The notes beneath the pieces are model-generated. The model saw nothing but the letters and a program-made list of their open reading frames with translations, ran no database searches and was not told the origin of the DNA. The position numbers and the translations under genes are program-made. From positions 3,582,001 through 3,646,000 of the forward strand of contig NZ_CP029552.1 of assembly GCF_003173775.1 (NCBI RefSeq): a DNA stretch of 64,000 nt, in the 5' to 3' direction. Below, in pieces: positions 56,188 to 64,000 of this stretch. Positions within the stretch are counted from its first letter, which is position 1; each line of letters begins with the position of its first letter. This DNA is from Methylobacterium sp. 17Sr1-1 (GTDB lineage Bacteria > Pseudomonadota > Alphaproteobacteria > Rhizobiales > Beijerinckiaceae).

Positions 56188-57170
56188 CACGCCCCCTCCG
56201 CGAGCACCCGCTCGGCGAGGGCGAGGCCGCTCAGACAGGCGAACTCGACCCGCGGCCCGAGGCAGCCGTCGCCGGCGAAGCCGAGGCCGGTCTCCGGCGC
56301 GAACAGGCAGGGCTCGCCCACCGCCCGCTCGACCGCGGCGTAGCGCCAGCGATGGGCGGCGCGGTGGCGGATCTCTCCGACCGGAATGCGGTCGCGCAGG
56401 GCGGTGACGAGGCGTTCGGCGACGTCGTCAGCCGTGCATTCGAGGTTGGCGCGCGACCAGGACGGGGAGGCGTGCGCCACCAGCGTTGAACCGTCCTCGC
56501 GCCCGGGCTTGCTGTCGTTCCGGGCGATCCAGGCGAGGACCGCCTCCGGGTCGCGGTCCTCGCGCACCGAGGAATCCGGCAGGGGAGGGCCGTCATGAGC
56601 CAGCATCAGGGTCCAGCACGGGGCGTAGCGCACCTCGGCGACGCCCGGCAGGTGCTGGTCCGCGCTCGCGAGGAGCGCGAGGCTCTGGGGCGACGGGCAG
56701 GTGAGGAGAACGTGCGAGAAGGCGGTGTCCTTCGCCAGGGCCGTACCGTCGGCCTCCGCTAGCCGCCAGCCGCGCCCCTCCCTGGCCAGGCGCCCGACGG
56801 CCCGGCCGCAGCGCAGATCGATCCCATCGAGGAGGTCGCCCACCGGCGCGGACATCCCGGGCACGCCGACATGCCGGCCCTCGCCACCCCAGGCGCCCGC
56901 AACGCCCCGGGCGGTCCAGTCCTCGACCAGGGCGGCGAAACGCGGGTCGCGGGCGGTGAAGTATTGGGCGCCGTGGTCGAAGCGCAGGGAATCGGGGCCG
57001 CGTCGCGTCGCCATCCGGCCGCCGGGGCCGCGGCCCTTGTCGATCACGACGACCCGCCGGCCCGCATCGCTCAACCGGCGCGCCGCCGCGGCGCCGGCGA
57101 TGCCCGCCCCGACGATCGCGATGGTGCCGTCGCCGATGGTGCCGTCCCGGTCCAATCCTGCCGCTCCCAC
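56187..57170 (-). CDS. FAD-dependent amine-oxidase/renalase-like oxidoreductase
   Basis: A 327-residue flavoprotein. FAD loop VGAGIAGAAAARRL (20-33), second nucleotide segment VVVIDKGRGPGGRMATRR and DHGAQYFTARD follow the renalase-like pattern ('KGRGPGGRMATRR..G...DHGAQYF'). These enzymes act on dihydronicotinamide isomers or unknown amines. I chose the GTG at 57170, with GGAGG seven bases upstream; longer reading to 57305 adds unlike residues. It may be co-translated with the small gene downstream. Confidence 0.88.
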   Translation of the reverse strand: MGAAGLDRDGTIGDGTIAIVGAGIAGAAAARRLSDAGRRVVVIDKGRGPGGRMATRRGPDSLRFDHGAQYFTARDPRFAALVEDWTARGVAGAWGGEGRHVGVPGMSAPVGDLLDGIDLRCGRAVGRLAREGRGWRLAEADGTALAKDTAFSHVLLTCPSPQSLALLASADQHLPGVAEVRYAPCWTLMLAHDGPPLPDSSVREDRDPEAVLAWIARNDSKPGREDGSTLVAHASPSWSRANLECTADDVAERLVTALRDRIPVGEIRHRAAHRWRYAAVERAVGEPCLFAPETGLGFAGDGCLGPRVEFACLSGLALAERVLAEGA

Positions 57171-57350
57171 GCCCTGGCCTCCAGACGCGGGGTCAACGCA
57201 CGGCAATCCCCTGTGGTGCCAATCAATCGCGCGAAATCTCTTGCGGCGAGGCCTGGAACTTGTCGCGACCCGCTTGAGGCCTCGAACTTGCACCGATAAG
57301 GCCACGCTTCACTTGCGCATCTGTCTCCTGCCCCTGAGGAGCCCCGTTCC

Positions 57351-58280
57351 GTGCCGAACCCCGAAACCGTCGTGAGCGAGATCGCCGACGAGATGCGCCA
57401 GCGTCCCGACCGCGGCGAGGTGGCGCGCTACATCCCCGAGCTCGCCCGGGTCGACCCCGGCCATTTCGGCCTCGCGGTGATCGCCGCCGACGGGACGGTG
57501 GCGGCGGCCGGCGATTGCGACGTGCCGTTCTCGATCCAGAGCATCTCGAAGGTCTTCACCCTGACGCTGGCGCTCGGCATGGTCGGCGACAAGCTGTGGC
57601 GGCGGGTCGGGCGCGAGCCCTCGGGCAGCCCGTTCAACTCCGTCGTCCAGCTCGAATACGAGCGGGGCATCCCCCGCAACCCGTTCATCAATGCGGGCGC
57701 GATCGCCGTCACCGACCTGATTCTGTCGCGCCACCAGCCGCGCGAGGCGCTCGGCGAGATCCTGCGCTTCATGCAGTTCCTGGCCCAGGACACGAGCATC
57801 ACCATCGACGAGGCGGTGGCGGCTTCCGAGCAGCGCACGGGATACCGCAACGTCGCGCTCGCTAACTACATGAAGTCGTTCGGGGTGATCGACAATCCGG
57901 TCGAGTACACGCTTGGGGTCTATTTCCACCACTGCGCCATCAGCATGACCTGCCGGCAGCTCGCGGTGGCGGGGCGGTTCCTGGCCCATTCGGGCCGCGA
58001 TCCCAGCACCGGCCTGTCGGTGGTGCAGGCCGAGCGGGCCAAGCGCATCAACGCCGTGATGCTGACCTGCGGCCATTACGACGGTTCGGGCGAGTTCGCC
58101 TACCGGGTCGGCTTGCCGGGCAAGAGCGGCGTCGGCGGCGGCATCCTGGCGGTGGCGCCGGGGCGTGCCTCGATCGCCGTATGGGCGCCGGGGCTGGATG
58201 CCGCCGGCAATTCCCATCTCGGGCGCATCGCCCTGGAGCAGCTGACGAAGCGCCTCGGCTGGTCGATCTTCGGCGAGTAA
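57351..58280 (+). CDS. glsA: glutaminase
   Basis: A 309-residue glutaminase of the beta-lactamase-like class, hydrolysing glutamine to glutamate and ammonia. Ser64 and Lys67 form the catalytic SxxK pair in [22 protein letters not shown] and [15 protein letters not shown] follow. The start is GTG at 57351 with GAGGAG upstream. It ends near a convergent DUF2735 gene and lies close to glutamine synthetase, grouping opposing steps of nitrogen metabolism. Confidence 0.95.
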   Translation: MPNPETVVSEIADEMRQRPDRGEVARYIPELARVDPGHFGLAVIAADGTVAAAGDCDVPFSIQSISKVFTLTLALGMVGDKLWRRVGREPSGSPFNSVVQLEYERGIPRNPFINAGAIAVTDLILSRHQPREALGEILRFMQFLAQDTSITIDEAVAASEQRTGYRNVALANYMKSFGVIDNPVEYTLGVYFHHCAISMTCRQLAVAGRFLAHSGRDPSTGLSVVQAERAKRINAVMLTCGHYDGSGEFAYRVGLPGKSGVGGGILAVAPGRASIAVWAPGLDAAGNSHLGRIALEQLTKRLGWSIFGE

Positions 58281-58298
58281 GGCCGCTGCCCCACCTGC

Positions 58299-58487
58299 TT
58301 ACGGCTTGCGCGCGCGCTCCTCGCGGATCGCCTCGTCGTGGTAGCCGCCGCTCGCCGGCATGATCTGCGGGCCGCGCTCCCGCGGGGCCGGGGCGGGCAG
58401 CGCCCAGTCGTTGCGGCCGCCGCGGCTGCGGCCGCCGACCGGGAAGGCGTAGATCTTCGCCGTGGTGCGCGGGCCGGTGGTGCTCAT
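58299..58487 (-). CDS. DUF2735 domain-containing protein
   Basis: A 62-residue protein with the DUF2735 signature AKIYAFPVGGR (10-20) and a C-terminal charged tail. In Rhizobiales this small family is usually encoded next to GSII glutamine synthetase, as here (divergent, 404 bases between starts). Function is unknown; a link to nitrogen control is inferred from this conserved placing. The ATG at 58487 has GGGAGG upstream. Confidence 0.88.
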   Translation of the reverse strand: MSTTGPRTTAKIYAFPVGGRSRGGRNDWALPAPAPRERGPQIMPASGGYHDEAIREERARKP

Positions 58488-58891
58488 CGGAAAAGCCTCC
58501 CGTGAGGGCCGCGCGGTCTCGCGACGGCCTCTGAGATTCGTAACGAAGTGTGCCTGGGAAGTGCGCCGTTTGACCACGGAAAAATCAGTGGTTGGCTACA
58601 ATTCGTGCATGCCTCCGCTTGCGCCGTCGCGCGAATTGGCGGGTGTGGCGCTTCGCTGTGCGTCCTGACGTTCTGACGCGCAACCGGGCAGGGCATCGCC
58701 TCGATGCCCAAGAAAGAGGGTGCCGCCGGGTCGCCCCCGCCGTCCGGGGTGGTCGAAAACGCACCGTTCCTGCGATCGTTCCGACCTCGATCGCGGTTGG
58801 CACGGGACGTGCAAGCCAGGGGATGCCGCTGGCGGGTGATGGGCGCCGACGAGGAAGCCGGGCTCCATCGGAACCTGAAGAGAGACGCGAG
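58488..58891. other. divergent promoter region, DUF2735 / glnII
   Basis: No gene is seen. It holds the sigma-54 promoter at 58798-58813 for glutamine synthetase. Another -24/-12-like word near 58592 (TTGGCTAC...GTGCA) has 11 instead of 10 bases between GG and GC and is probably not functional. Confidence 0.6.
58798..58813 (+). promoter_or_regulatory. sigma-54 promoter of glutamine synthetase II
   Basis: TGGCAC-GGGAC-GTGCA keeps the GG (58799-58800) and GC (58811-58812) elements with exactly ten bases between. This matches the RpoN -24/-12 consensus TGGCAC-N5-TTGCA except one base. Start of transcription would fall near 58823, about 70 bases before the gene. NtrC control is inferred from rhizobial glnII. 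Confidence 0.7.
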
Positions 58892-59926
58892 ATGACCAAA
58901 TACAAGCTCGAGTATATTTGGCTTGACGGCTACACGCCGACCCCGAACCTTCGCGGCAAGACCCAGATCAAGGCCTTCGACAGCTTCCCGACCCTCGAGC
59001 AGCTCCCGCTCTGGGGCTTCGACGGCAGCTCGACCCAGCAGGCCGAGGGCAGCTCCTCCGATTGCGTGCTGAAGCCCGTCCGCCACTTCCCCGATCCGGC
59101 CCGCAGCAACGGCGTCCTGGTCCTGTGCGAAGTCATGATGCCGGACGGCAAGACTCCGCACCCGTCGAACAAGCGCGCCACCATCCTGGATGACGAGGGC
59201 GCCTGGTTCGGCTTCGAGCAGGAATACTTCTTCTACAAGAACGGCCGCCCGCTCGGCTTCCCCGAGGCCGGCTACCCGGCGCCGCAGGGCCCATACTACA
59301 CCGGCGTCGGCTACTCGAACGTCGGCTCGGTCGCCCGCCAGATCGTCGAGGAGCACCTCGACCTCTGCCTCGCCGCCGGCATCAACCACGAGGGCATCAA
59401 CGCCGAGGTGGCGAAGGGCCAGTGGGAGTTCCAGATCTTCGGCAAGGGCTCCAAGCGGGCCGCCGACGAGATGTGGATGGCGCGCTACCTGATGCAGCGC
59501 CTGTGCGAGAAGTACGAGATCGACATCGAGTACCATTGCAAGCCGCTCGGCGACACCGACTGGAACGGCTCGGGCATGCACGCCAACTTCTCGACCGCCT
59601 ACATGCGCGAAGTCGGCGGCAAGGAGTACTTCGAGAAGCTGATGGCGGCCTTCGGGGATGCCCGTGAGGACCACATCGCCGTCTACGGCCCGGACAACCA
59701 CATGCGGCTGACCGGCAAGCACGAGACCGCCTCGATCCACACCTTCAGCTGGGGCGTGGCCGACCGCGGCGCCTCGATCCGGGTGCCCCACAGCTTCGTC
59801 AACAACGGCTACAAGGGTTACCTCGAGGATCGCCGCCCGAACTCGATGGGCGACCCCTACCAGATCGCCTCGCAGATCCTGAAGACGATCTCGACCGTCC
59901 CGACCGAGGTCTCGGCCGCGGCCTGA
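58892..59926 (+). CDS. glnII: glutamine synthetase, type II (eukaryote-like)
   Basis: A 344-residue GSII. It opens MTKYKLEYIWLDGYTPTPNL and has WGFDGSSTQQA, FGFEQEYFFY (catalytic acidic residues), DWNGSGMHANFS and HETASIHTFSWGVADRGASI. GSII enzymes are typical second glutamine synthetases of rhizobia and Methylobacterium, made under nitrogen limitation. ATG at 58892. A sigma-54 promoter lies upstream and a strong terminator 27 bases downstream. Confidence 0.96.
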   Translation: MTKYKLEYIWLDGYTPTPNLRGKTQIKAFDSFPTLEQLPLWGFDGSSTQQAEGSSSDCVLKPVRHFPDPARSNGVLVLCEVMMPDGKTPHPSNKRATILDDEGAWFGFEQEYFFYKNGRPLGFPEAGYPAPQGPYYTGVGYSNVGSVARQIVEEHLDLCLAAGINHEGINAEVAKGQWEFQIFGKGSKRAADEMWMARYLMQRLCEKYEIDIEYHCKPLGDTDWNGSGMHANFSTAYMREVGGKEYFEKLMAAFGDAREDHIAVYGPDNHMRLTGKHETASIHTFSWGVADRGASIRVPHSFVNNGYKGYLEDRRPNSMGDPYQIASQILKTISTVPTEVSAAA

Positions 59927-59953
59927 GCCGTCTCGGAGTGGCGATACGTTGAG

Positions 59954-59985
59954 CGGCGCGGGCCCGAAGGGGCCCGCGCCGTTTT
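59954..59985 (+). terminator. intrinsic terminator of glnII
   Basis: CGGCGCGGGCCC and its exact complement form a 12-bp stem with loop GAAG, followed directly by TTTT. A textbook rho-independent terminator. Confidence 0.88.
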
Positions 59986-60063
59986 CCGTTGCGGCCTTCC
60001 CCGACAGGTTTGACACCCCCCGGGATGACGTTCCAGGCTTGAGGTCCGACCTTGCCGAACTCA

Positions 60064-60984
60064 GAGCCTGTTTGAGGGTCTACATTTATGCTGGATTGTG
60101 GAGTGCGGAGAGGGCCATCAGGCAGGCGACGAAGGTGATGCGGCCGGTCGCGACGTCGAGGCGACCGGCCCGTTCGCGCAGCAACCCGCTCCAGTGGCTG
60201 AGCCAGCCCAAGGTCCGCTCGACCACCCAGCGCCGCTTGAGCACGACGAAGCCCGTCTGATCCGGCTCCTTCTGCACCACCTCGCAGCGCATGCCGTGCA
60301 GGGTGCACCACTCCTCGCAGCGATGGGCCCGGAACACGCCGTCGAGGATCGCCAGGCGCAGGCTCGGCCACTGCTCCTTGCCGGCATCCAACGCCGGCAG
60401 CGTGTCGCAATCCTGCACGTCGGCGGGCACGACGGCCACGGCCAGGATGAAGCCTTGGGCGTCCACCATCAGCACGCGCTTGCGTCCGACCAGCTTCTTG
60501 GCGCCATCGTAGCCACGCGGCCCGCGCACTCCGATACACTTGACGCTCTGGGTATCGATGATCGCCAGCCGGGGCTGCGGGCGACGACCGCCGCGACGCC
60601 GCTGGCGCCGGGCCAGGGCCCGCATCAGGATCGCGAGCACGCCCTTCTCGACCCAGCGCCGGAACCAGCCGTAGACCGTACACCAGGGCGGAAACCCCGA
60701 CGGCAGGGCGCGCCAGGCGCTGCCGACCCGCAGATGCCAGGCGATCGCCGCCACGACTTGGCGGGCCGGCGTCGCGCTCGGGCTGCCAGGTGGGTCGAGG
60801 CGCTGTACCAGGCGGGCCATCTCGTCCAGGCCTGCCTGGACAACTATGTTCTTGAGGCGCGTCTCGTGACGCGTCCGATGTCGGTCCGTCCACATCTGCT
60901 CTTGCCTCCGCCCGGCCAGGCGGAGCCCAGGTTGTTCCCAGCAAGACAAATGGGGACGGCCGGCAGAGGGCCTCAAACAGGCTC
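60064..60984. mobile_element. IS5-family insertion sequence, complete
   Basis: A 921-bp element bounded by 14-bp perfect terminal inverted repeats (GAGCCTGTTTGAGG / CCTCAAACAGGCTC). TCA is duplicated on both sides (60061-60063 and 60985-60987), fitting the TNA 3-bp target of IS1031-like IS5 groups. It sits between the glnII terminator and the Ca2+/H+ antiporter stop, disrupting no gene. Intact ends and duplication suggest recent insertion. Confidence 0.88.
60086..60895 (-). CDS. IS5 family transposase
   Basis: A 269-residue DDE transposase in one uninterrupted frame. The first Asp is in AIIDTQSVKC, the second in LAILDGVFRAHR, and the Glu is in RRWVVERTLGWLSH, the IS5 'RWVVERTxxWL' signature. 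The N-terminal DUF4096-like part has RQVVAAIAWHLRVGSAWRAL. The ATG at 60895 lies just inside the right terminal repeat. No sign of decay. Confidence 0.92.
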   Translation of the reverse strand: MWTDRHRTRHETRLKNIVVQAGLDEMARLVQRLDPPGSPSATPARQVVAAIAWHLRVGSAWRALPSGFPPWCTVYGWFRRWVEKGVLAILMRALARRQRRRGGRRPQPRLAIIDTQSVKCIGVRGPRGYDGAKKLVGRKRVLMVDAQGFILAVAVVPADVQDCDTLPALDAGKEQWPSLRLAILDGVFRAHRCEEWCTLHGMRCEVVQKEPDQTGFVVLKRRWVVERTLGWLSHWSGLLRERAGRLDVATGRITFVACLMALSALHNPA

Positions 60985-61010
60985 TCAGGCGCTTGAGGGC
61001 GTGCGCCGCC

Positions 61011-62108
61011 TCACGGACTGAAGATCAGCGTCAGATAAGTCAAAAATACCACGAGGTGCACCGCGCCCTCCAGCACCGTGGTGCCCTGGCGCGAGAAGGT
61101 GAGGACGCTGAGCAGCAGCGTCGTGGCGAGCACCGCCATCTCGGCGGGTGCGAGGCCCAGCACCACCCGCTGGCCCGAGATCAGGCCGATGCCGAGCACC
61201 GCCGGAACGGTGAGGCCAACCGTCGAGGTGACGGCGCCGAGGCAGAGGTTGATCGCGCGCTGGAGCTGGTCGCGGCGGATCGCCTTGACGGCGCTGATGC
61301 CCTCCGGGGTGAACACGATGGCGGCGATGATGACGCCGCCCAGTGCCGAGGGCGCGCCGAGGGCCTTGATGCCGTGGTCGAGGATCGCCGCCAGGCTCTT
61401 CGACAGCAGCACGATCGGCAGCAGGCTGGCCAGCAGCAGGCCGGCATGGCGCAGGATCGCGCCCCGGCCCGCATCCGGATGCGGCGCCTTCTTCTCCACG
61501 GTGGCGCCCGGTGCGACGAAGTCGGTGAAGAAGTCGCTGTGCCGGCCGGTCTGGAGCAGCAGGAAGATGCCGTAGAGCACCACCGTCAGCACCGAGAACG
61601 CCACCGCCTGCAACGCCGTCAGCGAGCCGTCCGGGGTCGAGGTGGTGAAGTTCGGGAGGATGAGCGCGATGGTGGTGAGCGGGATGATCGCCGCCAGGTA
61701 GGCGCTGGCGCCATCGAGGTTGTAGTTCTGGCGGTGATGGCGCAGACCGCCGAGGATCAGCCCGAGCCCGACGAGGCCGTTCATCACGATCATGATGACG
61801 GCGAACATCGTGTCGCGCCCGAGCGTCGGGGCGGCCTTGGCGCCGAGCATCACCGCGGCGACGAGCGCGACCTCGATGACCACGATCGACAGCGTCAGGA
61901 TCAGGGTGCCGTAGGGCTCGCCGAGGCGGTCGGCGAGTTCCTCCGCCTCGTGCACGACCCCGAAGGCCGACCACAGGATGACGGCAAACAGCCAGGCGAA
62001 CAGCCCCGCCGCCACCAGCGGCGCGTCGAGCCCCCCGAGCCAGCTCCCGCCGAACACCGCGAAAGCCGCCACCGTCGCCCACGCCACCCCGAGCCGCACG
62101 ATCATCAT
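61011..62108 (-). CDS. calcium/proton antiporter (ChaA/Cax type)
   Basis: A 365-residue membrane protein with about eleven helices, in two Na_Ca_ex repeats. The first has FGVVHEAEELADRLGEPYGT followed by TLILTLSIVVIEVALVAAVM, and the second VFTPEGISAVKAIRRDQLQR. The paired acidic alpha motifs are the ion site. ChaA-like proteins export Ca2+, Na+ or K+ for H+. Two ATGs lie in tandem at 62108 and 62105; the ribosome-binding site is weak. The IS element has inserted 27 bases past its stop. Confidence 0.92.
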   Translation of the reverse strand: MMIVRLGVAWATVAAFAVFGGSWLGGLDAPLVAAGLFAWLFAVILWSAFGVVHEAEELADRLGEPYGTLILTLSIVVIEVALVAAVMLGAKAAPTLGRDTMFAVIMIVMNGLVGLGLILGGLRHHRQNYNLDGASAYLAAIIPLTTIALILPNFTTSTPDGSLTALQAVAFSVLTVVLYGIFLLLQTGRHSDFFTDFVAPGATVEKKAPHPDAGRGAILRHAGLLLASLLPIVLLSKSLAAILDHGIKALGAPSALGGVIIAAIVFTPEGISAVKAIRRDQLQRAINLCLGAVTSTVGLTVPAVLGIGLISGQRVVLGLAPAEMAVLATTLLLSVLTFSRQGTTVLEGAVHLVVFLTYLTLIFSP

Positions 62109-62197
62109 CTGCCTGAAAGCCCCCGAACTGCCCCGCTGACTCAAGGGTAGGGCAGGGGCCGGGGGCGTCCAGGCGTCAGCCCGGGCAGCGGAAGGCG

Positions 62198-63079
62198 TCA
62201 GCCCCGGTGCGCGAAGGCCCAGTACAGTTCGCGGGCCTTGCCGAACAGCGGCCCGGGCGCGAAGGTCCGGTCGTCGAGGGCGGTCACCGGCACGACCTTG
62301 GCGAAGTTGCCGACGGAAAAAACCTCGTCGGCACCCATCAGGTCGTCGACCGTGAGGGTCTTCTCGACCACCGTCACCCCGGCCTCGCGCAGGAGCGCGA
62401 TCACCCGGCCGCGGGTGATGCCGGCCAGGAACGTGCCGTTCGGCACCGGCGTATAGACCACGCCGTCGCGAGCCATCAGCACGTTGGCAGTGGCGAACTC
62501 GGCGACGTTGCCCAAAGCGTCGCGCATCAGGGCGTTGCCGAAGCCGCGCGAGCCTGCCTCCGCGATCGCCCGGGCGCTGTTCGGGTAGAGGCAGCCGGCC
62601 TTGGCGTCGAGGGGGGCCGAGTCCGGCGTCGGGCGCCGGAACGGCGACACGGTGGCGGTGAAGCCGGTCGGCGGCGGCATCGGCGCCTCGTAGAGGCAGA
62701 GGCACCAATTGGTCGAGGCCGGGTCGAACCGCACCGCGCCCCCCAAGCCCCCTTCCGCCCAGTACATCGGCCGGATGTAGAGCGCGGCGTCGGGCGCGAA
62801 CCGCCTGAGCCCGTCGCGGACCAGTTCGGCCCAGGTGCCCTCCGCCACCACCGGTTCGAGGCCGAAGGCGGCGGCCGAGCGGTTGATCCGGGCGAGATGG
62901 AGGTCGAGGTCCGGGGTCACGCCCTCGAAGGCCCGGGCGCCGTCGAACACCGTCGAGGCGAGCCAGGCGGCGTGGGTGCGCGGTCCCATCATCCGCACGT
63001 TGCCCGGGTGCCAGGCGCCTTCGAAAAACGTCCAGGTCTCCTCGGTGAAACGGTCGTCGGTTCTCGTCGGCTCGGCCAT
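62198..63079 (-). CDS. branched-chain amino acid aminotransferase-like (class IV)
   Basis: A 293-residue PLP enzyme of fold type IV. Visible are STVFDGARAFEGVTPDLDLH, ALYIRPMYWAEGG, the Lys-containing DAKAGCLYPNSARAIAEA and FGNALMRDALGNVAEFATAN. Sequence and length fit IlvE-like proteins; D-amino acid or aminodeoxychorismate activities are less likely but possible. ATG at 63079. Confidence 0.9.
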   Translation of the reverse strand: MAEPTRTDDRFTEETWTFFEGAWHPGNVRMMGPRTHAAWLASTVFDGARAFEGVTPDLDLHLARINRSAAAFGLEPVVAEGTWAELVRDGLRRFAPDAALYIRPMYWAEGGLGGAVRFDPASTNWCLCLYEAPMPPPTGFTATVSPFRRPTPDSAPLDAKAGCLYPNSARAIAEAGSRGFGNALMRDALGNVAEFATANVLMARDGVVYTPVPNGTFLAGITRGRVIALLREAGVTVVEKTLTVDDLMGADEVFSVGNFAKVVPVTALDDRTFAPGPLFGKARELYWAFAHRG

Positions 63080-63201
63080 CGCGCACTCCCAACCCTCGCG
63101 TCCCGCATGATCGCGCGCCCCGGCGGGTGCTGTCCACGCGGGACAATCGTCCGGGAGAGAGGGAGGGGGTTGAGCGCGACGCGTATCAGGCCGGGCTTGT
63201 C

Positions 63202-63528
63202 TCAGGCGACATCGAAATCGCCGGAGCGCCGGGCCAGCAATTCGAGGGTGCGGATCACCGCCATGCCGACGCGGTCGGCATCGAACATGCCGTCGTCGGT
63301 CGCCGGCTCGACGCCGACCGGGCCGACCTGTCCGCCGGGCGTGTCGATCACGACCTGGTAGACGTCGCCGCGCAGGGCCGAGCGGGTGCGCACCAGCGAC
63401 ACGGCGTGCGTGCCGACCTCGCCGTAGGTCTTGATGTACTGCACGGGAGCGCTTGCCGCGGGTTTTCTTCCGTCGTTCGCTCGAGCCTTGGCCGCACGCT
63501 GGAAATCCGGACGGATGACGTTGTCCAT
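63202..63528 (-). CDS. hypothetical protein (108 aa)
   Basis: A 108-residue soluble protein. A charged N-tail (MDNVIRPDFQRAAKARANDG) leads to a compact part (YIKTYGEVGTHAVSLVRTRS, DVYQVVIDTPGGQVGPVGVE) and a C-terminal helix (AVIRTLELLARRSGD). No family is recognised. The frame has neighbour-like codon use and a GAGAGG ribosome-binding site before 63528. Confidence 0.65.
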   Translation of the reverse strand: MDNVIRPDFQRAAKARANDGRKPAASAPVQYIKTYGEVGTHAVSLVRTRSALRGDVYQVVIDTPGGQVGPVGVEPATDDGMFDADRVGMAVIRTLELLARRSGDFDVA

Positions 63529-63859
63529 CTGCCTCTCCCGCTGGTTGCCGTTCAGTCCGTCATGGCTGCTCTTCGGTTGGTTCGATCGCGCCGCCCGGTC
63601 CGTTGCCGGACCGGTCGGCAGCGATGGTCCCGCCGCGGCGCGTCTCCTCGCAATGTTTCGGCAGGGGGTCGGTTCCTGCCGAGCTTCATCACGTATTCCG
63701 GTATCGCATGGCCGGATTGCGTGCGGATTGCGCGGAATGTTGCGAGCGCCGAATGCGGCAGTGCCGCCCGTGGCGGGGGCCAGGGCGGCACTGGGGGAGA
63801 AAACCGGAAGGAAGGAGCCTCCGCACCGCCCGCGCGGTGCGGAGCGGTTCGGAGGCAGG
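63529..63859. other. gene-free interval before Spy-like gene
   Basis: No credible gene is seen in these 331 bases; an Arg-rich frame at 63552-63689 lacks a ribosome-binding site and family features. A strong hairpin is present at 63819-63844. Confidence 0.5.
63819..63844 (-). terminator. hairpin behind Spy-like gene
   Basis: CTCCGCACCGC and its exact complement form an 11-bp stem with loop CCGC, 15 bases past the stop of the leftward Spy-like gene. A CT-rich stretch follows instead of a pure T run. Confidence 0.6.
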
Positions 63860-64000
63860 TCAGTCGTCGCGGCGGTGCCGGTGCATGCCCGGGTGATGAC
63901 GCGGCCCCATCGGCCGGGTCAGCATCGCGGCGCGCTGCTTCTGCGCCTGGTCGAGGGTGGCGTAGAGCGGCTGCGAGGCGTCGGCGAGCTTGCGCAGGGC
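63860..64000 (-). CDS. Spy/CpxP-like periplasmic protein, 5' part beyond window
   Basis: Only the last 46 codons and the stop are in the window. They read LADASQPLYATLDQAQKQRA then an end rich in Met, His and Arg. The 'L..LDxxQKxxA' helix is the second LTxxQ-type repeat of Spy/CpxP periplasmic chaperone-like and metal-sensor proteins, and the His/Met-rich tail could bind metal ions. N-terminal features cannot be judged. Confidence 0.65.
   Translation of the reverse strand, partial: ALRKLADASQPLYATLDQAQKQRAAMLTRPMGPRHHPGMHRHRRDD

Noticed and set aside
58588..58610. Second sigma-54-like site near 58590
   Set aside because: GG and GC elements are 11 bases apart instead of 10.
63552..63689. 45-codon Arg-rich minus-strand frame
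   Set aside because: No ribosome-binding site; very Arg-rich translation typical of non-coding GC-rich DNA.

Overview
The window looks like a chromosomal segment of a Methylobacterium-like alphaproteobacterium (order Hyphomicrobiales). The basis is very high GC, Rhizobiales-type gene content (DUF2735 beside a GSII glutamine synthetase, DUF2336, DUF2270, DUF6489, an OpgG/OpgH pair), and several families of intergenic palindromic repeats. Species cannot be fixed from the sequence alone. I see no rRNA, tRNA, CRISPR, phage or replication origin. One intact insertion sequence (IS5 family) is present.

Layout. 1-8 kb: an edge-truncated YfhO-like membrane protein, a nitroreductase, a flavin reductase, a ParD-like antitoxin with a frameshifted ParE toxin, a lytic transglycosylase, a DUF2336 protein, a tiny membrane protein and a methyltransferase. 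8-12 kb: osmoregulated periplasmic glucan synthesis (opgD/G-opgH). 12-18.6 kb: glmU and glmS (amino sugars for the envelope) flank a DUF2270 membrane protein and an ECF sigma / RskA-type anti-sigma / fasciclin unit. 18.6-23 kb: a divergent Lrp regulator and 4-hydroxyphenylpyruvate dioxygenase, then an ABC exporter. 23.7-33.2 kb: benA-benB-benC-benD-catA-catB-catC-transporter, all leftward, with a divergent LysR regulator. This should convert benzoate to 3-oxoadipate enol-lactone; the lower pathway (catD/pcaD, pcaIJ, pcaF) is not here. 33.8-42.6 kb: malic enzyme and pyruvate dehydrogenase complex (aceE-aceF-lpdA), supplying acetyl-CoA. 42.8-47.5 kb: DUF6489, a divergent LysR / ring-cleaving dioxygenase pair and small unknowns. 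47.7-55 kb: thioredoxin-reductase-like flavoprotein, monothiol glutaredoxin, DUF29, BolA, purL, a PepSY membrane protein and an orphan amino-acid-type binding protein. 55-64 kb: CinA, a flavoprotein, glutaminase, DUF2735, GSII glutamine synthetase with a sigma-54 promoter, the IS5-family element, a Ca2+/H+ antiporter, an aminotransferase and a partial Spy/CpxP-like protein.

The most unusual non-coding content is a set of modular multi-hairpin elements (26924-27092, 30471-30749, 36330-36534). They sit inside or between metabolic genes. In at least two of them perfectly paired stems of different sequence occupy equivalent positions; in one, the two 6-nt loops are exact complements. A second notable site is a potentially bistable hairpin in the gene-free stretch near 46.9 kb. 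Clear candidate operators lie in the Lrp-hpd, LysR-benA and LysR-dioxygenase intervals, and an ECF-type promoter precedes the fasciclin gene. I found no obvious wholly new multi-gene system; the sigma/anti-sigma/fasciclin unit and the structured repeats are the best leads.
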